Assembly: GCF_024679095.1 (NCBI RefSeq)
Contig: NC_066517.1
Span: 19,816,393 to 19,880,392, forward strand
Direction of reading: 5' to 3'
DNA length: 64,000 nt
Source: Eriocheir sinensis
Lineage: Eukaryota; Arthropoda; Malacostraca; Decapoda; Varunidae
The notes under the pieces were generated by a model. The model saw nothing but the letters and a program-made list of their open reading frames with translations, made no database searches and was not told the origin of the DNA. Position 1 is the first letter of the stretch, and every line of letters begins with the position of its first letter. Below, one piece after another: positions 44,335 to 56,524 of this stretch. Made by a program: the position numbers and the translations under genes.

Positions 44335-46958
44335 CCGCGCCGCGTGACGCCAGGGTCGCCCGACAGTTTTCTCCCCAGCTTGGCTCACCGGTTTTTCCGG
44401 AGGGAGGAGGCAGAGGCGCCATTGCCAGTTACGTGTTGCTGACAGCTTCCCTTGCCCCCCTCCCTCCCACTTGTTCAGGAGAGTCCTTCTCAGGTACATC
44501 AGCCATCCTCCCAGCGGCTTCTTCAAGTTGTACAGAACGAAAACAAAGGAGAAAGCTGGACCGTTGAAAACAAAAAACAGAAGAGCTCATTGAGAATGGA
44601 GCAGATATGAGTCAAATGTAGAATGACTATTTCCTTTCAGTTTTTAGGTATAGTAAATCAGCCACAAAGTAAAACAGCTACATACAAAGACCGCTACATA
44701 GTAAAAGACGTAGATAGTAAAAAAGCTACATAGTAAAACAGCTACATAGTAAAAAAGCTATATAGTAAAAGAGCTACGTAGTAAAATAGGCAAATAGAAA
44801 AACAGAAAAATAGTACAACAGGCAAATAGTAAAATAAATAAATGGAAAACAATTAAACAATTCATTATTAATCGGAAAGAACAGGTTAGCGTGAGATGAC
44901 AAAATAAAATATGAATCCGGTCTAAGAAATGCCTGAGGAAGAAGGAGGAACCTGACTACTCTGAGAGAAAAAAACAAAAGACAAAAACAACGATAAAACA
45001 GAGAATGTATGATTGTCTCTAAAACAAAAGATATGTTAGATAAAAATAGATGAAACTGCAAGGAAGAAAATAAAATAAAATAAAATATGTACAACATAAC
45101 ACAGAGAAAGGAATAATTAGGTATACATAGCAATAAGAAGGAAGATGAAAGGTGGGAAGCAGAAAGGCGAGAAGGAGAAGCAGAGAAAAGAATGGAGAAT
45201 AAGAAGAAAAGAGAAACAACGACACAGAATAATGAAGGAAGAGAAGAAAGGAAAAGGAAGAGGGAGGAGGAGAGAAAAGCGAAAGGAAAGGCAAACAGAA
45301 GCATACAGGAGGAGGAGGAAAGAGAAAGATGAATGAGTAGAAAGAAAAAGAAGGAAAATAAAGGAAATGAGAGAAGCGTGAAATGAAAAGGACCGAGATC
45401 AATAAAAGAGAAAAAAGGACCAATAAAATATTTTAAGGAGTGGGACTAAGGAACGAAGAGAGAGATAGTGTGTAGCGTGAACAGAAGAACATCATGACAA
45501 TGGAAATATAAAGAGGAAAAGGAGTGTGCAAGAAGAGGATACAGTACCACATAACACTGCGAGGGGAAAAGGACCTATTCCCAAACAAAGGGAGAGGAAG
45601 AGAGAGGAAGGGAGAAGGGGAGAAATGAAGTGTGTTATCCTCTTCCCCATAATACTGTGCCTTACCTAGCATCCCACTCCCTATACTTGCTATACTCAAT
45701 AATGTAAAGGAAGTGGGCGGAGAGAAGTGAAGAAGTGTGTTTCCCTTTCTCTGCTAACACACTTCCTCTTCTGGCTGAACCGTGATGAAAAATAAAGTGT
45801 GCAAGGACGGAGGCGAATACAGACGGGAGAAAGTGGAGGCTCTTCTGCAGTGGCCACGCCCTTTGCAAACCCACACGTAGAAGCGAGGTTGTAGGCAGCG
45901 AATGGGAGGATGTAGTGGTCTTGGTGTGATGTCTAAGTTTGGGACAATCAACACAACACATCCTAGTTGCTTACCAGTACCAGAAGCTGGAGTGAAAGAA
46001 GGGAGTGACAGGGAAGGGGGTGAGGAGAGGTAGTGATCTTACTGTGATGACCCGGTAAGTTTTGGACCATCGCTACCACACCAGAAGTGAGGGTGTTGGA
46101 AGAGAAGGAAAGGCTGTAGTGATCTTGGTGTATAGTGGGGATTCCCAACCTGGGGTAATGACCCCAGGACGGATAACTTCATCTTTCCTGTGGGGATATG
46201 GGGAAACAGAGAGCGACCAAGAAAATCCTAAAAAAATGCCCATTGTATTAGGCCTTAGATTAGGACAGGTTGAATGCCCTTTTATGCCTTTTTTTTTCGA
46301 ATGATATTTACCATTCTGCAGAACCGCACATCGCGTACCGCACTGGGAAAGAAAAGGAATGGGACCGCACTACCGCAACCGCACTACTCCGGAAAAAGTA
46401 CCACACAACCGCAACCTCACTTCTGATTTTTCAGTACCGCGCCCACCTCTGAAAAATGAGTTGGTTAAAGCGTTATTTTTCTCTCTTTCTCTACAACAGT
46501 TTACATTTGTCACCCTCCTCTTCTTGCTTCTTCTTCAACTCCTCCTCCTACCTCTTCTACTCTTTTTCCTCTTCCTTTTCCTTTTCCTCCTCATCATCCT
46601 TTTCCTCCTCCTCCACTTCCTTCTTCTTCAGCTCCTCCTCCTCCTCCCCTTCTAGCACTTCTATTCTTCTCCTCACAATCTTAACAAAACAAACATTCAG
46701 ATATCGGAATCATTCAGGGAAAATAAAGACGGAAGAAACAAAGTCAAGAAAAGTGGGAATTACAAAAAAATAAAATGAAAATCGAGAAACAAAGCGATAT
46801 GGCAATAATGAAGCGGCCGATCGGTGACTGACACACCGGAGAATTAACTGACTATACTGATTTTTTGAACGGTTTGATAATTTAACCCTTGACTCGCCAC
46901 ACTTCAGAACAGCAATTAAATATTAATAAAAAATAAATAAAAGCACGCCTGACATTAT

Positions 46959-46960
<2 letters not shown>

Positions 46961-47036
<76 letters not shown>
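46961..47036. repeat. (CT)n microsatellite
   Basis: About 38 CT dinucleotides in spacer 8. Confidence 0.95.
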
Positions 47037-47037
<1 letters not shown>

Positions 47038-47546
47038 GCGATAATAATGAACTCTCATTTTCTTCTCCGTACTTTCTTTTTTATCAGCGGATTTTATTCA
47101 TCCATTCATTTTTCTTTTCATCCCTCCTCCTCTTACTTCTCCTCCTCCTCCTCCACCTCTTCCTCCTTTTCCTCTTCTTTGCTCACCTGTTCACAAATAA
47201 TCAAGTTACACAGAACACAAAAAGGTGAACTTGCTCAATCAGGTAATTTGTGCTACTAGTAAGGAGAAGAGGAGGAGGAGTAGGAAGAAGAGGAGGAGGA
47301 GGACGAGAATGAGGAGAAGGTAATGGAGGAGGTAATGGAGGAGGAGGAGGAGGAGGAGGAGGAGGAGGAGGAGGAAAAGGAGCTGGAGAAAGAAGGAGGG
47401 ATTAGGAAGGGGAGGAGGAGGAGGACGAGGAGATGGATACGATAAGAGGAGAAAATTAAGAGGGAAAGTGAGCGTAATTTTTCCTCTCAAGACGATTTGT
47501 GGGTTTGATCCTTTGACTTGTTTACTTACCTAATTGAACCAGAAGG

Positions 47547-47548
<2 letters not shown>

Positions 47549-47629
<81 letters not shown>
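47549..47629. repeat. (GT)n microsatellite
   Basis: About 40 GT dinucleotides. Confidence 0.95.
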
Positions 47630-47633
<4 letters not shown>

Positions 47634-47650
47634 TCAAGACTGGACTGTAC

Positions 47651-47971
47651 TTTTTTTTTAAGTCATAGTCGCCGGTAGACTTTCTTCAGGGCGATGGTGG
47701 TCAGCCCAAGCCCGTCATGGCGCAGGCAAGTGTTTATAGTGGCGCCATCTTTCTTGTCTCATGCTGTCCCCAAAACTCATCCTTGAATCACTGGGACGGT
47801 GCCTCTAAAGTCCGGGTTGAGGGGTGGTCTTCAGGCCAGCATGTGGGTAGTCTTAGGCCTCTCGCCGGTGATTATAAAATTAATGTTGGTAGCTACGGAT
47901 TCGAACCCGGACCGTCCACAACGCGGTGAATGAGAGGCCCGCACGATAACCACCCAGCCTCCGCCTCCCAT
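47651..47971 (-). mobile_element. tRNA-derived SINE downstream of copy 9
   Basis: The most diverged internal copy, with CCCCAAAACTCATCC, CTGGGACGGTGCC and GAGGGGTGG substitutions in the body; B box intact. Confidence 0.8.
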
Positions 47972-48183
47972 GCTATATTTTCTATAGTGTCAGTAGCTTT
48001 TATAAATATGTTTTTAAAAACGAAATCATAGCAAAAGTCTAAATTAGCATAATATTTCTTTCATTTCATCCCTGGTGGCGTTCCTCATTCCAGATTTTAA
48101 TATATGGAAAGAAAACGAGGCAACAAGCCGTTGCTAACTACTTCTTACTGTAGGAAGGAAAACAAATCTTTAAAGAGCCGCTC

Positions 48184-48189
48184 TTTATT
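48184..48189 (-). terminator. Polyadenylation signal of copy 9
   Basis: AATAAA on the minus strand, 48 nt after the original stop. Confidence 0.7.
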
Positions 48190-48236
48190 TTAGAGTATTC
48201 GTGAACGTTCGTAAGACAGTCGAAAGGGCTGTAGCA

Positions 48237-49345
48237 TTACCGTCCGTACCCATAGCCATAGCTGGGGCGGTAGTAGCTGTTGTGTCTGTATCCGAATCCG
48301 GGCTCAGCACTCCTCTTGCCGATGTAATGACCGCCATGGCCATAGCTGGGGCGGTAGTAGTGGGTGTTGTATCCGTATCCGAATCCAGGCTCAGCCTCAG
48401 CCTCGGGCTCAGCGCTCCTCTTGCCGATGTAATGACCGCCATGGCCATAGCTGGGGCGGTAGTAGTGGTGTTTCCGTATCCGAATCCAGGCTCAGCCTCA
48501 GCGCTCAGCGCTCCTCTTGCCGACGTACTGACCGCCCTGGCCAGAGCTGGGGCGGTAGTAGTGGGTGTTGTATCCGTATCCGAATCCGGGCTCAGCCTCA
48601 GCTTCGGGCTCAGCGCTCCTCTTGCCGAGGTAATGACCGCCATAGCCATAGCTGGGGCGGTAGTAGCTGCTGTGTCCGTATCCGAATCCGGGCTCAGCCT
48701 CAGCCTCGCTCAGCGCTCCTCTTGCCGATGTAATGACCGCCATAGCCATAGCTGGGGCGGTAGTAGCTGCTGTGTCCGTATCCGAATCCAGGCTCAGCCT
48801 CAGCTTCGGCTCAGCGCTCCTCTTGCCGATGTAATGACCGCCATGGCCATAGCTGGGGCGGTAGTAGCTGCTGTGTCCGTATCCGAATCCGGGCTCAGCC
48901 TCAGCTTCGGGCTCAGCGCTCCTCTTGCCGAGGTAATGACCGCCATAGCCATAGCTGGGGCGGTAGTAGCTGCTGTGTCCGTATACGAATCCGGGCTCAG
49001 CCTCAGCCACGGGTTCGGCGCTCACTGCCAGAAGGCAGAAGCCCACCAGGACGGTAGCTACAGCCTGTGAGGAAGAAAAGTAAGAATCAGTTCCGTCCAG
49101 AGGCACGCCGCTCCCCTCGACCTGACAGCCCTACGGCGGGGCTGCGGGAGGCACCTCCAAGGAGAAAAATATTCAACTTAGCAATAAACTCTAGCAGCAA
49201 CAAATGTAGACTCCCGACGCTCTGGTAACTACGGCTCTCACGCCCGGGCACCAGCTGCTGCCTGGATGGAGCAAGGACGTAAAGATAGCGACAAGCTGCC
49301 TGTGGGAGCACAGCTGAAGGCAGCCACACTCACCGCGATCTTCAT
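48237..49345 (-). pseudogene. Copy 9: most degraded precursor gene
   Basis: Exon 1 is 49334..49345; exon 2 starts at 49064 with a CACAG acceptor instead of CGCAG. Two repeats are normal. A 1-bp loss in a GGG run near 48808 shifts the frame, and a 2-bp loss near 48707 restores it after about one repeat. Two more repeats follow, one with the changed end SSGQGGQYVG. A deletion near 48500 then gives AER and a stop at 48498 (about 192 aa), and further indels lie near 48470. The original stop is 48237..48239. It is the last copy at the array edge. Part of the damage is in homopolymers, but the many substitutions show real divergence. Confidence 0.75.
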
Positions 49346-49377
49346 GTCGACCAGGTGGAGAGACCAGCTTCGACTGT

Positions 49378-49407
49378 ACTGACTCCCGCCGCCGGGCCGC
49401 TTATATA
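49378..49407 (-). promoter_or_regulatory. Core promoter of copy 9
   Basis: TATATAAG at 49400..49407 and TCAGT at 49378..49382, unchanged even though the coding sequence is broken and the DNA just upstream (49440..49530) has several short deletions. Confidence 0.7.
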
Positions 49408-51345
49408 CCGCGCCGCGTGAGGCCAGGGTCGCCCGACAGTTTTCTCCCAGCTTGGCTCCGGCTTTTCCGGAGGGAGAGGAGGCGCCATGGCCAGTTACGT
49501 GTTGCTGACAGCTCCCCCCCTCCTCCCACTTGTTCAGGAGAGTCATTCTCAGGTACATCAGCCATCCTCCCAGCGGATTCTTCAAGTTGTACAGAACGAA
49601 AACAAAGGAGAAAGCTGGACCGTTGAAAACAAAAAACAGAAGAGCTCATTGAGAATGGAGCAGATATGAGTCAAATGTAGAATGACTATTTCCTTTCAGT
49701 TTTTAGGTATAGTAAATCAGCCACAAAGTAAAACAGCTACATACAAAGACCGCTACATAGTAAAAGACGTAGATAGTAAAAAAGCTACATAGTAAAACAG
49801 CTACATAGTAAAAAAGCTATATAGTAAAAGAGCTACGTAGTAAAATAGGCAAATAGAAAAACAGAAAAATAGTACAACAGGCAAATAGTAAAATAAATAA
49901 ATGGAAAACAATTAAACAATTCATTATTAATCGGAAAGAACAGGTTAGCGTGAGATGACAAAATAAAATATGAATCCGGTCTAAGAAATGCCTGAGGAAG
50001 AAGGAGGAACCTGACTACTCTGAGAGAAAAAACAGAAGACAAAAACAACGATAAAACAGAGAATGTATGATTGTCTCTAAAACAAAAGATATGTTAGATA
50101 AAAATAGATGAAACTGCAAGGAAGAAAATAAAATAAAATAAAATATGTACAACATAACACAGAGAAAGGAATAATTAGGTATACATAGCAATAAGAAGGA
50201 AGATGAAAGGTGGGAAGCAGAAAGGCGAGAAGGAGAAGCAGAGAACAGAATGGAGAAGAAGAAAAGAGAAACAACGACACAGAATAATGAAGGAAGAAGA
50301 AAGGAAAAGGAGGAGGAGGAGAGAGAAAAGCGAAAGGAAAGGCAAACAGAAGCATACAGGAGGAGGAGGAAAGAGAAAGATGAATGAGTAGAAAGAAAAA
50401 GAAGGAAAATAAAGGAAATGAGAGAAGCGTGAAATGAAAAGGACCGAGATCAATAAAAGAGAAAAAAGGACCAATAAAATATTTTAAGGAGTGGGACTAA
50501 GGAACGAAGAGAGAGATAGTGTGTATCGTGAACAGAAGAACATCGTGACAATGGAAATATAAAGAGGAAAAGGAGTGTGCAAGAAGAGGATACAGTACCA
50601 CATAACACTGCGAGGGGAAAAGGACCTATTCCCAAACAAAGGGAGAGGAAGAGAGAGGAAGGGAGAAGGGGAGAAATGAAGTGCCTTACCTAGCATCCCA
50701 CTCCCTATACTTGCTACACTCAATAATGTAAAGGAAGTGGGCGGAGAGAAGTGAAGAAGTGTGTTTCCCTTTCTCTGCTAACACACTTCCTCTTCTGGCT
50801 GAACCGTGATGAAAAATAAAGTGTGCAAGGACGGAGGCGAATACAGACGGGAGAAAGTGGAGGCTCTTCTGCAGTGGCCACGCCCTTTGCAAACCCACAC
50901 GTAGAAGCGAGGTTGTAGGCAGCGAATGGGAGGATGTAGTGGTCTTGGTGTGATGTCTAAGTTTGGGACAATCAACACAACACATCCTAGTTGCTTACCA
51001 GTACCAGAAGCTGGAGTGAAAGAAGGGAGTGACAGGGAAGGGGGTGAGGAGAGGTAGTGATCTTACTGTGATGACCCGGTAAGTTTTGGACCATCGCTAC
51101 CACACCAGAAGTGAGGGTGTTGGAAGAGAAGGAAAGGCTGTAGTGATCTTAGTGTATAGTGGGGATTCCCAACCTGGGGTAAATGACCCTAGGACTGGTA
51201 AGTTGGTCTTTCCTGTCACAGGAACTCTATTACCCTACAGTGCGGGGTTATGGGGAGACAAAGAGCGACCAAGCAGATCCTAAAATCATGCCCATTGTAT
51301 TAGGCCTTAGATTAGGACAGGTTGAATGCCCTTTTCTGACCTTTT
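49408..51345. repeat. Spacer 9, last copy of the internal spacer
   Basis: Homologous to internal spacers up to about 51,345, where the homology fades. Degenerate 15-bp repeats lie at 49705..49900. Near 51210..51240 it has about 27 extra bases (containing CTGTCACAGGAACTC) beside the hAT-like motif that the other spacers lack, so they may have lost them. No gene. Confidence 0.75.
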
Positions 51346-51836
51346 TTTCAATTTTTTTTTACCTCTCTACATAATTTACGACATACAAATATATTAATAC
51401 TTTTTACAGTACGGGTGAGAGCCGAGTCAGACATGTGAATGATCATTTAGGGTAATGAATGAAGGGAGGCGTGGAAAACAGGTAAGGGGTTAAATAATGG
51501 AACCCCTGGTGAATAGGTACAGGTATAGTGTGTGACGAAGAGGCAACTTTGTGATGATTGTAACACCTTTACGGATAACACACAGATAAGAAATGATAGC
51601 AGGGTGCGGATGGATAAAAAAGAAGTAAACTAACCTCGTTTAGAATCAATAAAACAACGAAATAAAGGAGAATGGATCGATACAAAAAAAAAGAAGTTTC
51701 CCCGATCGGTGACTGACACACCGGAGAATTAACTGACTATACTTTTTTTGAACGGTGATAATTTTTAACCCCTTGACTCCACACTTCAGACAGAACAGCA
51801 TTAAATAGGCAAAAATAAATAAAAGCACGCCTGACA

Positions 51837-51877
<41 letters not shown>

Positions 51878-52590
51878 AGAGAAAAATCGGAAAAAAAGAG
51901 AACTTGCGAGAAGGAGGATATGAGGAAGACAACGAAAACAAAGGGAGAATCAGGACACAAAAATATAAGATATTTTTCGCTTGAAATAAATTTAAAAAAC
52001 TACAAGAATGAGAAAGAATTGGAAAGTTGCCTGAGTTTCCTTACGCCTCCCCTCGCTTCCTTGTCCTCCCCTCCCCAACCTCCCTTCCGTTCTCTCTTGC
52101 ACAACCTTCCCGGGACTCGAGGCAACACTCAAGCTAATTTTTACACACAAGAAGGGAAGGCGAGGGAGGAGCTGGAAATGAGTTGGTTAAAGCGTTGAAT
52201 ATTTCTCCCTTTCTCTACATTAGTTTCAATTTGTCACCCTCCTCTTCTTCCATCTTCTTCAACTCTTCCTCCTCTTCTACTCCTCTTCCTCTTCCTCCTC
52301 CCCCTCCTCCTCCTCCTCCTCCTTCTCTTCTTTGCTCACCTTTTTACAAGGAATCAAGTTACACAGGAGACAAAAAGGTGAACTAGCTCAATCAGGCATT
52401 CTATGCTACTAATTAGGTGAAGGTGAAGAGGAGGACGAGGAGGAGGAAAAGGAGCTGGAGAAGGAAGGAGGGATGAGCAAGGGGAGGAGACGGAGGACGA
52501 GTAGATGGATACGGTAAGAGGAGAAAATTAAGAGGGAACGACGAATTGTGGATTTGATCTTGTCACTTGTCTACCTCATTGAACCCCAAG
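51346..52590. other. Right edge of the array, mosaic non-coding sequence
   Basis: No gene. About 51,350..51,640 is unique. 51,645..51,705 and 51,885..52,205 resemble the array-edge segment at 3398..3800. Between them, 51,703..51,874 is a piece of the internal spacer ending in a short (CT)n (51841..51874). 52,205..52,560 is a diverged, shortened form of the CTC/GAG foldback region. The usual SINE and gene do not follow. Confidence 0.65.
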
Positions 52591-52592
52591 GA

Positions 52593-52593
<1 letters not shown>

Positions 52594-52646
<53 letters not shown>

Positions 52647-52673
52647 TACATATAAAACAACATGCATCGGAAT

Positions 52674-52727
<54 letters not shown>
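52594..52727. repeat. (GT)n and (CA)n in inverted arrangement
   Basis: (GT)n at 52594..52644 and (AC)n at 52676..52727, about 31 bp apart. The two tracts are complementary, so single strands could fold into a hairpin of about 50 bp. Confidence 0.9.
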
Positions 52728-52729
<2 letters not shown>

Positions 52730-52975
52730 GCACTGCTCTGCCAGGGTTCACGGCCTGACAGGGCGGTGGTTCGAGTCCGCTCAGGCCGGATTCTTTCCGT
52801 TGACTAGGAGTGGTTACTGTCCCCTCTTGAGCAAGGGGATGGGGTGTGTGGTGTGTGAGGTCTTGGCAGTACCCATAGATCAACGATAAAGAGCATTTGT
52901 TTGCTTATGTCGGGAGGGTACCTGCTGGCGATTACGAATCCAACACGTGATCAGGCGGTGGTGGTGAATTACACA
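52728..52975 (+). mobile_element. Probable tRNA-derived SINE
   Basis: Contains a pol III B-box match GGTTCGAGTCC at 52768..52778, with a weak A-box region before it and about 200 bp of body ending in a short CA repeat. The body is unlike the array SINE. The 5' end is uncertain because it abuts the (CA)n. Confidence 0.5.
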
Positions 52976-53684
52976 CACACACATAACTAATCGACCCAGT
53001 TTTTCCACCAGATTTTGCCGCAACAAAAGTGACGACTTTTTTGTGGACAATGAATCAGCATATTACTTAAAGAGGTCAAAATCAAAGACCCCCCCCGCCT
53101 CCCTCTCTCACTCCAAGTATGTTGTCGAGCGGGATCACACACATAAAAAAAACTTGTTCAACTCAATTCCCCCACAAAAAACACGTGCGTCGCCGGAGTC
53201 GTGGATCAGCCTCCTAACAACTGTTGATGCTGGCCAGACTCAGGACGCTTGGGACATCAAATGGTTTTTTTTTTACAGTAACGGAAGCAAGGAAAAAAAA
53301 AAAACATTACTGCTGCTCCTGTAAAAAAATCATTGTTCAAATGCTACAAGAGAGGTGAATTTCAGATGGAGAAATGTCTTTTTACTTATTTCTTTAAAGA
53401 GGTCGAGTCGTAGGCAAGGTGAAATACAGACGAAGAAAGGCTGGTCCAGAGATTACAACTACATAAACTTTTTTTTTATGCTGCCAAACTCACCCAACGA
53501 TATTAGCTCAAATGTCAAAAACAGGCCATTCTATGATCTGCTCACATCACCTATGACGATGACCACTTACAACCCTGGACCTCCCGACGCTCGCAAACAG
53601 GAACCGCGACACACTCAGTAAGCTCAGCCGGGAACGGAGAACCACCCACGCCTTGGCCACACTGCCCTCCCTGACGACTTCCCG
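52976..53684. other. Intergenic, nothing recognised
   Basis: Mixed-composition DNA with A/T homopolymers. Frames of 88 and 93 codons exist but have no recognisable motif, splice context or repeat support. Confidence 0.5.
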
Positions 53685-53778
53685 CTGCGCCGCGCCTTGC
53701 ATCGATAAAATAATCAGCCCGGTTCACTGCGCCGCGCCTTGCATCGATAAAATAATCAGCCCGGTTCACTGCGCCGCC
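53685..53778. repeat. 42-bp direct duplication
   Basis: Two perfect copies of a 42-bp unit (53685..53726 and 53727..53768) starting CTGCGCCGCGCCTTGCATCG, then the first bases of a third. The unit contains ATCGATAAAATAATCAGCCC. Confidence 0.85.
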
Positions 53779-53989
53779 AACTACTGAATATACACTCAAT
53801 TTGGAGCTTTACATATCGCGCAGGATACAGGCTTCTTAATTTTGTTGTTTGATTAAGAGTATGAAGTCATCAGGTCTGTCGTATTTCTCGCGATCAAATT
53901 ATGTGGATTAAGTTATGATCCCATTCCTTGTTACTTTTAGTCATAATTAACTACTCTTTAAAAACTGACGGATTATGATTTGTATACTA

Positions 53990-53994
53990 TTATA

Positions 53995-54044
<50 letters not shown>

Positions 54045-54062
54045 CATTATTATTATTATTAC

Positions 54063-54128
<66 letters not shown>

Positions 54129-54135
54129 TATTACA
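53990..54135. repeat. (ATT)n microsatellite
   Basis: About 45 ATT trinucleotides with a few ATC and ACT variants. Confidence 0.95.
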
Positions 54136-54217
54136 ATACTATTATAATGATAATGAAAGAATAACACAAATCATTCTACTTAAAACACAATAGTTAATAA
54201 TGCCAAAGTATATGTGT

Positions 54218-54405
54218 GTTTTAAAGAAAGGCGTTATCCTTACCTTTCTAAAAATAAGAACATTATCTTAGTCTTTCTACAACTAAAGACGCAATCCTAA
54301 TCTTTTCAAAACTAACGACTTTATCTTCCTAATCTTATCAAAACTAAAGACAGCATCCTAATCTTTCAAAAACTGAAGACGTTATCGTAATTTTTCCCAA
54401 GCTAC
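54218..54405. repeat. Degenerate ~35-bp tandem repeat
   Basis: Five or six imperfect copies built on ACTAAAGACGTTATCCTAAT followed by CTTTCAAAA. Copies are diverged, so the array is old. Confidence 0.65.
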
Positions 54406-54569
54406 AAACATTCGGCCACTCCATTCTGTTTTCATTTACAAAAGCACCACCTGGCGACCTTTTCTTTCTTGAGCTGATTCCGATACTGATGGTGAAGAAA
54501 TAACAATAGCAATTATAATAGTAATTTCCAAAACTATTTTTATCATTATTACGATTATCATTAGTAAAA

Positions 54570-54576
54570 TTACCAC

Positions 54577-54645
<69 letters not shown>

Positions 54646-54677
54646 CATCACTATTATTATTAATATTATTATTATTA
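54570..54677. repeat. (ATT)n microsatellite
   Basis: Second ATT tract, about 35 units with ATC and AAT variants at its right end. Confidence 0.95.
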
Positions 54678-54679
54678 AC

Positions 54680-55167
54680 GCCTTTATTTTGATAAATGGC
54701 CCAGCGCTTGCGTATCAAAACCTTGGACGGAGGAAAAGTATACACAAGGAGGCGAGGAAACCAAAACTCGCCCTCCATTGCCTTCAGTCTATTACGCCGC
54801 CGTGTCTGGGTTGTTTCTGGTGGAATTATGTTATTGCGGCTAAATTATTTCCCGGTCTGAACACGAGCCCAGTGTCCCTTACCCTCCACCCCCCGCCCCC
54901 CACCCTCGCCCCGCACCCGCATGCTCACGCCCCTGACCCGCGGGACTCGAGGAAGACGCGAATGATTTGCTTCGAGGTGACGTCCGCCTCCACTGACCAC
55001 AGGCAGCGAGGCGGAGAGGGAGAGGGAGAGAAGGAGGAAGAGGGAGAGGGAGAGAACGAGAGATAATAGACTACAAAAAGCAAATAAGAACAAAAGTAGG
55101 CGGACTCACAAACAAACAAATAAATCAAAGACAATTAGAATGAGGAACAAGAAAACAGGCAGAAAAT

Positions 55168-55168
<1 letters not shown>
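54680..55168. other. Intergenic with C-rich and GA-rich stretches
   Basis: A C-rich run at 54886..54925 has four or more C tracts of three or more, so its complement could form a G-quadruplex. A GAGGGA-rich purine run lies at 55010..55065. No gene recognised; the frames here are compositional. Confidence 0.5.
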
Positions 55169-55170
<2 letters not shown>

Positions 55171-55239
<69 letters not shown>

Positions 55240-55243
55240 CCAC

Positions 55244-55306
<63 letters not shown>

Positions 55307-55354
55307 ATATATATATCTATATATATATATATATATATATATATAGATATATAT
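55171..55354. repeat. Compound (CT)n-(CA)n-(AT)n microsatellite
   Basis: CT repeats to about 55216, CA repeats to about 55245, then a long AT run to 55354 with a few C or G interruptions, directly before a SINE. Confidence 0.95.
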
Positions 55355-55356
55355 AT

Positions 55357-55710
55357 TGGTAGGCTGGCCGAACTGGTAGCGTACTGGGCCCACATTCACC
55401 GCGCGATGGACGACGCGGGTTCGAATCCCCACGCTACCACTCGGATTTTTCAGTCACCGCCGAGTGGCTTAAAACTACCCCCATGCTGTCCTGAAGACCA
55501 CCCATCAACCCGGACTCTAGAGGAAGCCGTCCAAGCGAATCAAGAACGAGTTCCGGGGGGCAGCATGAGCCAATGCAGGATGGCGCCACTATAAACACTC
55601 GCCTGCGCCAGAACGGGCTGGGCCGGCCATCAGGCCCCACCTGGAAGAAGCCTTGGGCCGACCATCAGGCCCCACCGGGAAGATGCCTACCGGCGCAATA
55701 GGCAACAACG
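55357..55710 (+). mobile_element. tRNA-derived SINE, full length, plus strand
   Basis: A box TGGCCGAACTGG at 55365..55376 and B box GGTTCGAATCC at 55418..55428. The ends of the tRNA-like part (GGTAGGC and CGCTACC) still pair at five positions or more. The body includes AGCATGAGCCAATGCAGGAT and GGCGCCACTATAAACAC, shared with the array SINEs. It ends in two copies of a GGCCATCAGGCCCCACC motif and a poly(A) run. Confidence 0.85.
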
Positions 55711-55714
55711 TAAA

Positions 55715-55790
<76 letters not shown>
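55711..55790. repeat. Poly(A) then (AT)n
   Basis: SINE tail of about 12 A followed by about 33 AT dinucleotides. AT repeats flank the SINE on both sides. Confidence 0.9.
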
Positions 55791-55794
<4 letters not shown>

Positions 55795-55841
55795 TATACA
55801 TATATATTAATAAATAAATAAAAGACGTGTGTGACGACTCA

Positions 55842-56045
55842 GAGGTGGCCGAGTGGTTAGCGTGCTGGCGTGGTGAGTCCGTGGACCTATGGTCGAGTCC
55901 CACCACAACACGCTGATTTTTCAAACCATCGCCGAGTGGCGGAAGATCACCCACATGCTGCCCAGATCTTCAGTCAGTCAAGAGGAGCACCGGGGGGCAG
56001 CATGGGCCAAACAAGAGTCATATATCACGGCAGCCACTATAAATA
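55842..56045 (+). mobile_element. tRNA-derived SINE, shorter, plus strand
   Basis: A box TGGCCGAGTGGT at 55846..55857. B-box region TGGTCGAGTCC near 55890 has lost one T. The body shares CACCGGGGGGCAGCATG and CCACTATAAA with the SINE at 55357, so it is the same family or a sister. Confidence 0.75.
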
Positions 56046-56424
56046 AAATTGTGTAAAGGAATCAATAAATAAATAAATAGAAAAGCAACAACACACACAT
56101 AAAGTAACAAGCAAAGAAACAGACCAAAACGATAGACAAACAAACAAACAGAGACAGACACACACGGACGGGGAGGCACACCCACACAACGTCGGGAGAA
56201 AGTCATCACACCTTACAAGTGAGTAGGAAATTTTTAGATGTTTCTTGTAGTTAATAAAGTCTCTCTGACCTCCACGGCTGTCATGGAACACTAAGTCCAT
56301 AATTCCACCTTTCCTTTTACCTTTTTTAGCTTCGACCACAAAAAGTTAACCCATCAGAGATAAGTATTTACTTTACTGTTTGGTATTTACATTCTAAGTA
56401 TGCAATTACTGAGTGCAACTTTTT
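56046..56424. other. Intergenic, nothing recognised
   Basis: AT-rich single-copy-looking DNA with short (AATA)n and CAAA-type simple sequence. No gene seen. Confidence 0.5.
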
Positions 56425-56524
56425 GTAAACTTCTTTTATCATCAGACACAAAAAACTGTACCCACTAACAGAGGTATTCGTAAACTTCTATTAGCATCAG
56501 ACACAAAAACTGTACCCACTGAAG
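56425..56524. repeat. 55-bp tandem duplication
   Basis: Two copies, starting at 56425 and 56480, both containing GTAAACTTCT and CATCAGACACAAAAA followed by CTGTACCCACT, with few differences. Confidence 0.8.

Larger units (their letters stand above)
44335..47650. repeat. Spacer 8, internal type
   Basis: No gene. AAAAAAGCTACATAG near 44722 is shared with spacer 4. AGAATGGAGAATAAG near 45188 is unique. The pyrimidine tract at 47130..47190 is shorter, with CTCCACCTCTTCC. CCCCATAATAC (about 45648) groups it with spacers 3, 5 and 6. Confidence 0.75.
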
